Below are positions 43,057-51,841 of a stretch of 64,000 bases of DNA, in pieces; positions within the stretch are counted from its first letter, which is position 1, and each line of letters opens with the position of its first letter. Position numbers and translations under genes: made by a program. The notes under the pieces were generated by a model, which worked only from the letters and a program-made list of their open reading frames with translations, was not told where the DNA came from and searched no databases. Source of the stretch: Streptomyces buecherae (GTDB lineage: Bacteria > Actinomycetota > Actinomycetes > Streptomycetales > Streptomycetaceae); assembly GCF_014295035.1 (NCBI RefSeq), contig NZ_CP060404.1:62001-126000 (forward strand), read 5' to 3'.

Positions 43057-43706
43057 GGCGCATGGCCTGGACGCGCGAACAGATGGCGGCGCGAGCCGCC
43101 GCCGAGCTGAGTGACGGGGCGTACGTCAACCTCGGGATCGGGCTGCCCACGCTCATCCCCGGCCTGTTGCCGGCCGGCGTGGACGTGGTGATCCACTCGG
43201 AGAACGGCATCCTGGGCGTGGGCCCCTACCCCGCGCCCGACGACGTCGACCCCGACCTGGTCAACGCGGGCAAGGAGACGGTGACGGTGTTGCCGGGCGC
43301 CGCCTTCTTCGACTCCGCGCTCTCCTTCGGCATGATCCGTGGCGGGCACATCGACGTGGCCGTGCTCGGCGCCATGCAGGTCTCGGCCGCGGGCGACCTG
43401 GCCAACTGGTCGGTGCCCGGCAAGCTGGTCAAGGGCATGGGCGGGGCGATGGACCTGGTGCACGGCGCCCGCCGGGTCATCGCGCTCACCGACCACCTCG
43501 CCAAGGACGGCAGCCCGAAGATCGTCGAGCGCTGCACCCTGCCACTGACCGGCGCGCGGTGCGTGCACCGCGTCATCACCGACCTCGGCGTGCTCGACGT
43601 GACCGACGCGGGACTGGTCCTGGTGGAGACCGCGCCCGGCACCAGCACGGCGGAGATCGTGCGCCACACGGCCGCGCCCGTACACGTCCCCGCCACGACG
43701 CCGTGA
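43053..43706 (+). CDS. pcaJ: 3-oxoadipate CoA-transferase, beta subunit
   Basis: 217 residues, family I CoA-transferase subunit B. The active-site glutamate lies in [14 protein letters not shown], following [11 protein letters not shown]; downstream come [23 protein letters not shown] and [18 protein letters not shown] 43053 overlaps the pcaI stop (GTGA); ATG 43062 is an alternative. Acts with PcaI. Confidence 0.95.
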   Translation: MRRMAWTREQMAARAAAELSDGAYVNLGIGLPTLIPGLLPAGVDVVIHSENGILGVGPYPAPDDVDPDLVNAGKETVTVLPGAAFFDSALSFGMIRGGHIDVAVLGAMQVSAAGDLANWSVPGKLVKGMGGAMDLVHGARRVIALTDHLAKDGSPKIVERCTLPLTGARCVHRVITDLGVLDVTDAGLVLVETAPGTSTAEIVRHTAAPVHVPATTP

Positions 43707-43763
43707 CCACCCGCCCACCGCGCCGGCGCCCGTGCCCGCCGGCCGCTCGTACCAGGAGCTGAC

Positions 43764-44954
43764 ATGACCGACCGCCTGCGTGACGTGTACGTCGTCGACA
43801 CCGTACGCACCCCGATCGGCAAGTACGGCGGCGCCCTGTCCGGCGTACGCCCCGACGACCTCGCCGCCACGGTGCTGCGGGCCCTCGTGGACCGCGCGCC
43901 CGACCTGGACCCGGCCCGCGTCGACGACGTGTTCTTCGGCAACGCCAACGGCGCCGGCGAGGAGAACCGCGACGTGGCCCGGATGGCCGTACTCCTGGCC
44001 GGGTTGCCGGTCACCGTGCCCGGCACGACGGTCAACCGGCTGTGCGGTTCGGGCATGGAGGCCGTCATCCAGGCGGCCCGCGCCGTGGCGGTCGGCGACG
44101 CGTCGATCGCGGTGGCCGGCGGCGTCGAGTCGATGAGCCGCGCCCCCTGGGTGCTGCCCAAGCCCTCCCGCGCCTTCCCCGCCGGCCATCAGGAGCTGTA
44201 CTCCACGACGCTGGGCTGGCGGATGGTCAACCCGCGGATGCCCGGGGAGTGGACGGTGGCGCTGGGCGAGGGCGCCGAACTGGTCGCCGACCGGTACGGC
44301 GTCGACCGCGCGGCGCAGGACGCGTTCGCGCTGGCCAGCCACGAGAAGGCGGCGCGCGCCTGGCAGCAGGGGCACTACGCCGCCGAGGTCGTCCCGGTGG
44401 CCGGCGTCGACCTCGACCGCGACGAGACCATCCGAGCCGACACCAGCGCCGCCGCGTTGGCGCGGCTCAAGCCCGCCTTCCGCACGGACGGCACCGTGAC
44501 GGCGGGCAACTCCTCGCCGCTCAACGACGGCGCGGCGGCGCTGCTGCTCACCGACGAGGCGGGGCTGCGGGCCACCGGGCGCCAGCCGCTGGCCCGCATC
44601 GCCGCCTCGGCCGTCACCGGCGTGGAGCCTCAGTACTTCGGCATCGGCCCGGTCACGGCGGTGGAGCGGGCCCTCGACCGGGCCGGCCGCGGCCTGGCCG
44701 AGCTGCGCACCGTCGAGCTCAACGAGGCGTTCGCCGCCCAGGCGTTGGCCTGTCTCGGCCAGTGGCCGGACCTGGACCCGGCCGTGGTCAACCCGTACGG
44801 CGGCGCCATCGCCATCGGGCACCCGCTCGGTGCCTCCGGGGCCCGCATCGCCGGCGCCGTCGCCCACCAGCTCGCCGCCGCGGGCTCCGGAACCGGCCTC
44901 GCCGCGCTGTGCATCGGCGTCGGCCAGGGCCTGGCCCTCGTCCTGGAGAGGTGA
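43764..44954 (+). CDS. pcaF: 3-oxoadipyl-CoA thiolase
   Basis: 396 residues, thiolase. The nucleophilic Cys is in NRLCGSGMEAVIQAAR near residue 92. The GGVESMSRAPWVLPK segment is typical of PcaF/PaaJ, and the catalytic His and second Cys are in NPYGGAIAIGHPLGASGARI and LCIGVGQG. It cleaves 3-oxoadipyl-CoA to succinyl-CoA and acetyl-CoA. ATG 43764 has AGGAG upstream. Third gene of the pca operon. Confidence 0.95.
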   Translation: MTDRLRDVYVVDTVRTPIGKYGGALSGVRPDDLAATVLRALVDRAPDLDPARVDDVFFGNANGAGEENRDVARMAVLLAGLPVTVPGTTVNRLCGSGMEAVIQAARAVAVGDASIAVAGGVESMSRAPWVLPKPSRAFPAGHQELYSTTLGWRMVNPRMPGEWTVALGEGAELVADRYGVDRAAQDAFALASHEKAARAWQQGHYAAEVVPVAGVDLDRDETIRADTSAAALARLKPAFRTDGTVTAGNSSPLNDGAAALLLTDEAGLRATGRQPLARIAASAVTGVEPQYFGIGPVTAVERALDRAGRGLAELRTVELNEAFAAQALACLGQWPDLDPAVVNPYGGAIAIGHPLGASGARIAGAVAHQLAAAGSGTGLAALCIGVGQGLALVLER

Positions 44955-44962
44955 TCCGTCCC

Positions 44963-45817
44963 ATGTCCCCCGCATCCCTGCCCTCCCAGCGCACCGGCGC
45001 AGCCGCCCCGAACCCGGGACCGGCCGGCCCCGGCGCGACCCCGCCGACCCCGCCGACCCAGCAGGACATCAGCGCGGAGATCGCCGCCGCGCACGCCCGC
45101 GCCGCCGCGGCCGTGGCCGCCGGCGCGGCCCCGCCCGACCATCCCCCGCGCGACTTCGCCCCGTACCGCAGCAGCGTATTGCGCCACCCGCGCCAGTCTC
45201 TGGTGAGCGTCGGCGATCCGGAGGCCGCCGAGTTGCGCGGCCCGGTCTTCGGTGTCACCGACGTCACCGAGACCGACGCCGACCTCACCCGGCAGCACCT
45301 GGGCGAGCCGCTCGGCGAGCGCATCACCGTCAGCGGACGGGTCACCGACCGGGCCGGCCGGCCGGTGCGCGGCCAACTGGTGGAGATCTGGCAGGCCAAC
45401 GCCTCCGGCCGGTACGCGCACCAGCGCGACCAGCACCCGGCGCCGCTCGACCCACACTTCACCGGCGTCGGCCGGTGCCTGACCGACGACCTGGGCCGGT
45501 ACCGCTTCACCACCATCAAGCCGGGCGCCTACCCCTGGCGCAACCACGACAACGCCTGGCGGCCCGCGCACATCCACTTCTCGCTGTTCGGCACGGCCTT
45601 CACACAGCGCCTGGTGACGCAGATGTACTTCCCCGGCGACCCGCTGTTCCCGTACGACCCGATCCTCCAGTCGGTCACCGACCAGGCCGCGCGCGAGCGT
45701 CTGGTCGCCGCGTACGACCACGCGCTGTCGGTGCCCGAGTGGTCGCTGGGCTACCGCTGGGACATCGTGCTCGACGGTCCGGCCGCCACGCTCCCCGACC
45801 CCGAGGAGGGCTCCTGA
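44963..45817 (+). CDS. pcaH: Protocatechuate 3,4-dioxygenase, beta subunit
   Basis: 284 residues. Intradiol dioxygenase with the full Fe(III) ligand set: Tyr in SGRYAHQRDQ, Tyr in PGAYPWRNHDNAWRP, and the two His of AHIHFSL. It has an N-terminal Ala/Pro-rich extension of about 45 residues that looks disordered, before the canonical FAPYRSSVLRHP. With PcaG it opens protocatechuate to 3-carboxy-cis,cis-muconate. Its stop overlaps the pcaG start by one base (TGATG). Confidence 0.95.
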   Translation: MSPASLPSQRTGAAAPNPGPAGPGATPPTPPTQQDISAEIAAAHARAAAAVAAGAAPPDHPPRDFAPYRSSVLRHPRQSLVSVGDPEAAELRGPVFGVTDVTETDADLTRQHLGEPLGERITVSGRVTDRAGRPVRGQLVEIWQANASGRYAHQRDQHPAPLDPHFTGVGRCLTDDLGRYRFTTIKPGAYPWRNHDNAWRPAHIHFSLFGTAFTQRLVTQMYFPGDPLFPYDPILQSVTDQAARERLVAAYDHALSVPEWSLGYRWDIVLDGPAATLPDPEEGS

Positions 45818-46374
45818 TGCCGCGCCCCACCCCCTCGCAGACCGTCGGCCCCTTCTACGGCTACGCGCTGCCCTTCACCGACGGCGCGCGCCCCGCGCCG
45901 CCCGGCCACCCGGACGCGATCACGCTGCACGGCGTGGTGCGCGACGGGGCCGGCCAGCCCATACCCGACGCGCTGCTCGAGTTCTGGCAGGCCGCCCCGG
46001 ACGGCTCGCTCGACGGCCACCCCGGCTCGCTGCGCCGCGACCCGGTCACCGGCGGCTTCCTGGGCCGCGACGGCGTGCGCTTCACCGGCTTCGCGCGGGT
46101 GCCCACCGACGCGGACGGCCACTGGCGCGTGCACACCCTCCGGCCGCCGGCCAGCGCGCCGTACCTGTCGGTGTGCGTGTTCGCCCGCGGCCTGATGCAC
46201 CATCTGTACACCCGCGCCTACCTGGCCGAGCCGGCCGCCGACGCGCTGCTCGACGCGCTGCCGGCGCGGCGCAGGGCGACGCTGGTCGCCCGCGACGAGG
46301 GCGCGGGCGTGCACCGCTTCGACATCCACCTCCAGGGGGAGAAGGAGACGGTCTTCCTTGACTTCGCCCGCTGA
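45817..46374 (+). CDS. pcaG: Protocatechuate 3,4-dioxygenase, alpha subunit
   Basis: 185 residues, the structural alpha subunit. It starts with the conserved TPSQTVGPFYGYAL and includes ALLEFWQAAPDG, FARVPTDADGHW and MHHLYTRAYL. The iron ligands are not all kept, as expected for PcaG. Coupled to pcaH by TGATG and overlapped at its 3' end by 17 bp by pcaB. Confidence 0.95.
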   Translation: MPRPTPSQTVGPFYGYALPFTDGARPAPPGHPDAITLHGVVRDGAGQPIPDALLEFWQAAPDGSLDGHPGSLRRDPVTGGFLGRDGVRFTGFARVPTDADGHWRVHTLRPPASAPYLSVCVFARGLMHHLYTRAYLAEPAADALLDALPARRRATLVARDEGAGVHRFDIHLQGEKETVFLDFAR

Positions 46375-47872
46375 CCCCGGCCGGCCCCACCCCGCGCCCG
46401 ACCCGCGCACCGGGCCACCCCCGGGCCCCGAACCGGCGACCGCGACCGGCCCCTACCCCGTGCACCAGCGCGACGTGGGCCTGTTGGCCCCGGTGCGGGC
46501 GACGAGCCCCGTCGACGAGGTCACCAGTGACCACGCCTTCGTGCGGGCGATGCTCGACGCCGAGGCCGCCGTGACCCGGGCCCAGGCCGCCGTGGGGCTC
46601 GCGCCACCGGAGGCCGCGGCCACCGTGACGGCGGTGGCCCGCGCGGACCGGTTCGACCTGGCGTCGCTGGCCGACCGCGCCCGCGCGGGCGGCAACCCGG
46701 TCATCCCGCTGATCGCCGACCTCACCCAGGCAGTGGCCGACGCCCACGCCGAGCACGCCGCGTACGTGCACCGCGGGCCCACCAGCCAGGACATCATGGA
46801 CACGGCGTGCATGCTGGTCACCGCCGCGAGCCTGGACCTGATCGCCGCCGACCTGGGGCGGGCGGCCGACGCGTTCGGCGCGCTGGCCGCCCGGCACCGC
46901 GACACGCCGCTGGCCGGCCGCACGCTGACGCAGCACGCGGTGCCCACCACCGTGGGGCTCAAGGTGGCCGGATGGCGCGCGCTGGTGCTGGACGCGTACG
47001 AGCGGATCACCCGCGTGCGCGCCGCGCTGCCGGTGCAACTCGGCGGCGCGGCCGGCACGCTGGCCGCCTTCCACGCCTACGCCGAGGCGCCGAACGCCAC
47101 CCCGGGGCCCGCCGGCGGCGATCCGGGCCTGGCCCTGGTCGCCGCGTACGCCGACGAACTGGGCCTGGCAGCACCCGAGTTGCCCTGGCACGCGCTGCGC
47201 ACCCCGATCGCGGACACGGGCGCCGCGCTCGCCTTCGGCGCGGGCGCCCTCGGCAAGGTCGCCGGCGACGTGCTGGTGCTGGCCCGCACCGAGATCGGCG
47301 AGCTGGGCGAGGGCTCGGGCGGCGGCTCGTCGACCATGCCGCACAAGGCCAACCCGGTGCGGGCCACGCTCATCGCGGCGGCGGCCCGACAGGTCCCGGC
47401 GCTCGCCTCGGTACTGCTGGGCGCGCTGGCCGCGCCGGACGAGCGGGCGGCCGGGCCCTGGCACGCCGAGTGGCAGCCGCTGCGCGACGCCCTGCGCCTG
47501 CTGGGCGGGGCCGCCCACACGGCGGCCGAACTCGGCGCGTCGCTGACGGTCGACGCCGACCGGATGCGCGCCAACCTCGGGCTGACCGGAGGAGCGTTGC
47601 TCAGCGAACGACTGGTCGCCGAGCTGGCCCCGCGCCTGGGCCGTGGCCCGGCCAAGGCCGCGCTCACCCGGGCCGCGCGGCGGGCCGCCGAGCAGGGCAC
47701 CGACCTGCTCGACGCGCTGCGCGCCGAGCCCGACGTGACCGGCGCGCTGCCGGCGGCCCGGCTGCGCGAACTCGCCGATCCCGCCGACTACCTGGGCTCG
47801 GCCGGCGCCCTCACCGACCGCGCGCTCCGGCGCGACCCCCGCTCCCCGCACCCTGGGCAGGACCCCCGATGA
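46358..47872 (+). CDS. pcaB: 3-carboxy-cis,cis-muconate cycloisomerase
   Basis: 504 residues, fumarase/aspartase superfamily. The signature GSSTMPHKANPVRATL is near residue 325, and HRGPTSQDIMDTA and TLTQHAVPTTVG are typical of PcaB. It lactonises carboxymuconate to 4-carboxymuconolactone. The only start giving a complete N-terminus is TTG 46358, which overlaps pcaG; GAAGGAG lies 12 bases upstream. The N-terminal 35 residues are Pro-rich and poorly conserved, so a start at an internal GTG cannot be excluded. Confidence 0.92.
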   Translation: MTSPADPGRPHPAPDPRTGPPPGPEPATATGPYPVHQRDVGLLAPVRATSPVDEVTSDHAFVRAMLDAEAAVTRAQAAVGLAPPEAAATVTAVARADRFDLASLADRARAGGNPVIPLIADLTQAVADAHAEHAAYVHRGPTSQDIMDTACMLVTAASLDLIAADLGRAADAFGALAARHRDTPLAGRTLTQHAVPTTVGLKVAGWRALVLDAYERITRVRAALPVQLGGAAGTLAAFHAYAEAPNATPGPAGGDPGLALVAAYADELGLAAPELPWHALRTPIADTGAALAFGAGALGKVAGDVLVLARTEIGELGEGSGGGSSTMPHKANPVRATLIAAAARQVPALASVLLGALAAPDERAAGPWHAEWQPLRDALRLLGGAAHTAAELGASLTVDADRMRANLGLTGGALLSERLVAELAPRLGRGPAKAALTRAARRAAEQGTDLLDALRAEPDVTGALPAARLRELADPADYLGSAGALTDRALRRDPRSPHPGQDPR

Positions 47873-49125
47873 CCCTCCTCCACCACCGCGTCGAAGGCCC
47901 GGCACACGCCCCCGCCCTCCTCCTCGGGCCCTCGCTCGGCACCTCGTTGTCCGTCTGGGACCGGCAGGCCACCGCACTGGCCCACGACCACCGGGTGGTC
48001 CGCTGGGACCTGCCGGGCCACGGCGGTTCGCCCGCCGACGCGATGCCCGCCGAACCGACCGTGGCCGACCTGGCCGAGCGGGTCATCGCCCTCGCCGACG
48101 CGCTCGGCATCGAGACCTTCGCCTACGCCGGCGTCTCGCTCGGCGGCGCGGTCGGCGCCTGGCTCGCCGCCCACCACCCGCGCCGCGTCAGCGCGCTGGC
48201 CCTGCTGTGCACCTCGGCCCGGTTCGGCCCGCCCGAGCCGTGGCACGAGCGGGCCGACGCGGTGCGCGCCCGCGGCGTCGGCCCGCTGGCCGACAGCGCC
48301 CCGGACCGCTGGTTCGCGCCCGGCTTCGCCGCCGGCCACGCCGAGACGGTGGCGGCGCTGGTGGCCGACCACCGCGCGGTCAACCCCGCGGCGTACGCGG
48401 CGTGCTGCGAGCTGATCGCCCGCCTCGACCTGCGGGACGAGCTGGCCCGGATCACCGCGCCCACCCTCGTCGTCGGCGGCCGGGACGACGCCGCGACGCC
48501 GCCGGCGCACGCCCGCGCGCTCGCGGACGGCATCCCCGACGCGCACCTGGTCGAGATCGCCCGCGCCGGCCACCTGGCCTGCGTCGAGCAACCTCGAGCG
48601 GTGCTCGCCGCCCTGCGGGCACACCTGGCCGCCGACCCGAGCGAACCGCACCCGACCCGGGACCGGGCCCCCGACAACTCGGGGGCGTTCTCGCGCGCCG
48701 AGGCCATGGCCGTACGCCGCGCCGTACTCGGCGACGCGCACGTGGACCGCGCCATCGCGCACACCACCGCCTTCACCGCCCGCTTCCAGGACTTCATCAC
48801 CCGCTACGCCTGGGGCGAGATCTGGACCAGCGACGCGCTGGACCGCCGCACCCGGAGCTGCGTCACGCTCACCGCGCTGGTGGCCGGCGGCCACGACGAG
48901 GAGCTGGCCATGCACGTCCGCGCCGCGCTGCGCAACGGACTCAGCCCCGAGGAGATCGGCGCGGTGCTGTTGCAGACGGCCGTGTACTGCGGCGTGCCCG
49001 CCGCCAACTCGGCCTTCAAGGTGGCCGACCGCGTGCTGGCCGAGGAGCGGCCCAGCGCGCCCACCCCACCTCCCGCGCCGGGCGCGGAGACCGAGTGCTT
49101 CGGCGACGACGAGGAGACCCCCTGA
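47869..49125 (+). CDS. pcaL: PcaD-PcaC fusion: 3-oxoadipate enol-lactonase / 4-carboxymuconolactone decarboxylase
   Basis: 418 residues. Residues 1 to about 262 are an alpha/beta hydrolase (PcaD), with oxyanion region LLLGPSLGTSLSVWD, elbow AGVSLGGAVG, acid in GRDDAATPP and His in AGHLACVEQP. Residues from about 285 are a carboxymuconolactone decarboxylase (PcaC), with FQDFITRYAWGEIWT, SCVTLTALVAGGHDEELAMH and AVYCGVPAANSAFKVA. The fusion is known as PcaL in Streptomyces and Rhodococcus. ATG 47869 overlaps the pcaB stop (ATGA), and its stop overlaps the pobA start. Confidence 0.95.
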   Translation: MTLLHHRVEGPAHAPALLLGPSLGTSLSVWDRQATALAHDHRVVRWDLPGHGGSPADAMPAEPTVADLAERVIALADALGIETFAYAGVSLGGAVGAWLAAHHPRRVSALALLCTSARFGPPEPWHERADAVRARGVGPLADSAPDRWFAPGFAAGHAETVAALVADHRAVNPAAYAACCELIARLDLRDELARITAPTLVVGGRDDAATPPAHARALADGIPDAHLVEIARAGHLACVEQPRAVLAALRAHLAADPSEPHPTRDRAPDNSGAFSRAEAMAVRRAVLGDAHVDRAIAHTTAFTARFQDFITRYAWGEIWTSDALDRRTRSCVTLTALVAGGHDEELAMHVRAALRNGLSPEEIGAVLLQTAVYCGVPAANSAFKVADRVLAEERPSAPTPPPAPGAETECFGDDEETP

Positions 49126-50309
49126 TGCGTACCACCGTCGGCATCATCGGCGGCGGCCCGGCAGGACTGTTGCTGGGCCGGCTGCTGGACAACGCGGGCA
49201 TCGACAACGTGGTCCTTGAGCGCCGCGACCGCGCGTACGTCGAGCAGCGCCAGCGGGCGGGCATCCTGGAGCAGCAGACCGCGGACACGCTGCGCGCGGC
49301 GGGCGCGGGCGCGCGCATGGACCGCGAGGGGCTGGTGCACCACGGCATCGAGCTGCGCTTCGACCGGGGTGCGCACCGCGTCGACTTCCCCTCGCTCACC
49401 GGCGGCCGTGGGGTGGTGGTGTACGCGCAGACCGAGGTGGTCAAGGACCTGATCGCGCTGCGGCTCGTCGACGGCGGCCCGCTGTGCTTCGACGCCGAGG
49501 TGCGCGCCGTCGAGGGCGCCACCAGCGACCGGCCGGTCATCCACTACCGGCACGAGGCCGAGGACCGGGCGCTGACCTGTGACTACGTGGTGGGCTGCGA
49601 CGGCTTCCACGGCGTGGCCCGCGAGGCCGTACCGGCGAGCGTGCGGACCACCTACGAGCGCGACTACCCGTACTCCTGGCTCGGCATCCTGGCCCAGGCC
49701 GCGCCGGTGTACGACGAGTTGATCTACGCCCACTCCGCGCGCGGCTTCGCCCTGGCGAGCGTGCGCTCCCCCACCGTCAGCAGGCTCTACCTCCAGGTCC
49801 CCAACGGCACCGATCCGGCCGCGTGGCCCGACGAGCGCGTCTGGGACGAGTTGGACGCCCGCTTCGCCCTGGACGACGACCCCACCTGGAAGCTGGAGCG
49901 CGGCCCGGTCACGGCCAAGGCGGTGTTGCCGATGCGCAGCCACGTGACGGAGCCCATGCGCCACGGCCGCCTCTTCCTGGCGGGCGACGCGGCGCACATC
50001 GTCCCGCCGACCGGCGCCAAGGGCCTCAACCTCGCGGCGGCCGACGTGACCGTCCTGGCCCGGGCGTTGATCCACGAGCGCGACACCGGCTCCGCCGACC
50101 TGCTGGACGCCTACTCCGACACGTGCCTGCGCCGGGTGTGGCGAGCCGAGCACTTCTCGTACCTCATGACCACCACGCTGCACACCGACCCGGCCCACTC
50201 GCCCTTCGACACACGCCTGCAACTCGCGCAGTTGGCGCGGCTGGCCACCTCGCCGCACGCCGCGGCCGACCTCGCGGACAACTACACGGGGCTGCCCCTG
50301 CCGCGCTAG
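49125..50309 (+). CDS. pobA: 4-hydroxybenzoate 3-monooxygenase
   Basis: 394 residues, the same length as characterised PobA proteins. The FAD motif is GIIGGGPAGLLLG at the N-terminus, with QRQRAGILEQQTADTL, the second dinucleotide-related motif YVVGCDGFHGVAR and the ribose-binding GDAAHIVPPTGAKGLNLA near 285-302. It converts 4-hydroxybenzoate to protocatechuate with NAD(P)H and O2. It is the last gene of the pca operon, TGATG-coupled to pcaL, which joins the 4-hydroxybenzoate entry step directly to ring cleavage. Confidence 0.94.
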   Translation: MRTTVGIIGGGPAGLLLGRLLDNAGIDNVVLERRDRAYVEQRQRAGILEQQTADTLRAAGAGARMDREGLVHHGIELRFDRGAHRVDFPSLTGGRGVVVYAQTEVVKDLIALRLVDGGPLCFDAEVRAVEGATSDRPVIHYRHEAEDRALTCDYVVGCDGFHGVAREAVPASVRTTYERDYPYSWLGILAQAAPVYDELIYAHSARGFALASVRSPTVSRLYLQVPNGTDPAAWPDERVWDELDARFALDDDPTWKLERGPVTAKAVLPMRSHVTEPMRHGRLFLAGDAAHIVPPTGAKGLNLAAADVTVLARALIHERDTGSADLLDAYSDTCLRRVWRAEHFSYLMTTTLHTDPAHSPFDTRLQLAQLARLATSPHAAADLADNYTGLPLPR

Positions 50310-50342
50310 CGCCGCGCCGCGACCGAGCCGGCGGGGGGTGCG

Positions 50343-51497
50343 TCAGGTGGTGTAGTCGGCGTTGATCCTGATGTATCCGTCGGTGAGGTCGCAGCCGTAG
50401 ACGGTGAAGGCGCCGGAGGCGATGCCGAGGTCGACGGCGATCACGACCTCGTCGCCCCCCAGGTGGGTGGTGGCGGCGGCCAGCGTCTCGTCGGTGCCGG
50501 GGGCCGGGTAGGTCTCCACGTCCCCGAAGTGGATCGTCACCTTGGCCGGGTCGATGTCCAGGTCGTCCTCGCACTTGCCGACGGCCATCGCGACCCGGCC
50601 CCAGTTGGGGTCGGCGCCGTGCACGGCGGTCTTCACCAGCGGCGAGTTGACCACGGCCTTGCCGACCCGCTTGGCCTGCGCGTCGTCGCGCGCGCCGGTC
50701 ACCCGCACCTCGATCAGCTTGCCGGCGCCCTCGCCGTCGGCGGCGATCGAGCGCACCAGGCGCAGGGCCGCCTGGTACAGCACGGCCTCGAACTCGGCCT
50801 CCGCCACCGGCCCCGCCAGGCCGTTGGCGAAGATCGCCGCGCTGTCGCTGGTCGAGGTGTCGGTGTCGATGCTCAGCGCGTTGAACGTCCGGTCGACCAC
50901 CCGGCGGAACACCCGGTCCAACACCGGCTGTGCCACCTCGGCGTCGGTGAAGAAGAAGACCAGCAGCGTCGCCATGTTCGGCTCGATCATGCCCACGCCC
51001 TTGGCGATGGCGGCGATGGTCGCGTCGCCACAGGGAAGCGCGACGTGCTTGGCAACGGTGTCGGTAGTCATGATCGCCCGCGCGGCGGCCTCCAGGTCCG
51101 CCTCCGGCAACGGCCACCCGAGCCGCGCGAGCCCGGCCCTGACCCGCTCCATCGGGTACTGCCGCCCGATGACCCCCGTGGACGCGATCAGCAACTCCTC
51201 GGGCGCCAACCCGGCCGCCTCGGCCACAAGGGAGCGCACCTCGCGCGCGTTGGCCATGCCCTGGGCCCCGGTGGCGACGTTGGCGTTCCGGGCGATGGTC
51301 ACGATCCCGCGGGCTTGCCCCGTCGCCGCCGACTCACGGCTCAGCGTGACGCTGGGCCCGACGAACCTGGACCGCGTGAAGACCGCCGACACCGCCGCCG
51401 GCACGTCGGAGACGACGACGGCGAAGTCGTCCGCCTCGTCCTTGATCCCCAGTGCCGCTGTACGACTACGAAAACCCCGTGGGCTGGGTGACGACAT
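50343..51497 (-). CDS. ArgJ-family ornithine/glutamate N-acetyltransferase (Oat2-like)
   Basis: 384 residues. It has the autoprocessing motif GVGMIEPNMATLL, whose Thr becomes the N-terminal nucleophile of the beta chain. Other ArgJ features are IASTGVIGRQYPMERV, RTFNALSIDTDTSTSD, AVHGADPNWGRVAMAVGK and the C-terminal YGCDLTDGYIRINADYTT. The wording is closer to what I recall of Oat2 from the clavulanic acid cluster than to housekeeping ArgJ. It moves an acetyl group between N-acetylornithine and glutamate. It stands alone on the minus strand, away from any arg genes, with ARG-box-like palindromes upstream. Confidence 0.88.
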   Translation of the reverse strand: MSSPSPRGFRSRTAALGIKDEADDFAVVVSDVPAAVSAVFTRSRFVGPSVTLSRESAATGQARGIVTIARNANVATGAQGMANAREVRSLVAEAAGLAPEELLIASTGVIGRQYPMERVRAGLARLGWPLPEADLEAAARAIMTTDTVAKHVALPCGDATIAAIAKGVGMIEPNMATLLVFFFTDAEVAQPVLDRVFRRVVDRTFNALSIDTDTSTSDSAAIFANGLAGPVAEAEFEAVLYQAALRLVRSIAADGEGAGKLIEVRVTGARDDAQAKRVGKAVVNSPLVKTAVHGADPNWGRVAMAVGKCEDDLDIDPAKVTIHFGDVETYPAPGTDETLAAATTHLGGDEVVIAVDLGIASGAFTVYGCDLTDGYIRINADYTT

Positions 51498-51564
51498 GAC
51501 CTCGCGTCCTCTCGTCCGGGTGTGTGCGGGAAGGTCAACCGAGTTACGTAGTATGCACTGTGCC

Positions 51565-51698
51565 GCATGATCATGCCTATAGTCGAATCCTTTTCCTGGG
51601 CCGAGAAGAAGGACAGTCGCCGCTCTCTCAGGCGACCTTCGCTCCTACGCCACCGCCATGCACCGCCCACCACCAAACACGCCCCTGCATATTCATGC
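51565..51698. promoter_or_regulatory. ARG-box-like palindromes upstream of the ArgJ-like gene
   Basis: The 344-bp gap between the ArgJ-like and PPTase genes is AT-richer than its surroundings and holds GCATGATCATGC (51565-51576, perfect palindrome) and TGCATATTCATGCA (51686-51699, near palindrome). Streptomyces and Bacillus ARG boxes carry TGCAT/ATGCA-type half-sites, so ArgR control of the ArgJ-like gene is a plausible inference. Nothing else was found in the gap. Confidence 0.4.
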
Positions 51699-51841
51699 AT
51701 CATCGAGGGTTAGCCGGAAGGTTGTCTGTTGGCCCGACTCCCACCACCACGCAGGCCGCGACCGTCCCACCCTTGGGCACCGGCCAGGCATCGGCCACCG
51801 GGCCCTTCCTCGCCGGGTGACGCCTCTCGTAGGCTGGCCCG

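Noticed and set aside
42753..44975. 740-codon minus-strand open frame
   Set aside because: Opposite pcaI, pcaJ and pcaF, all of which are unmistakable.
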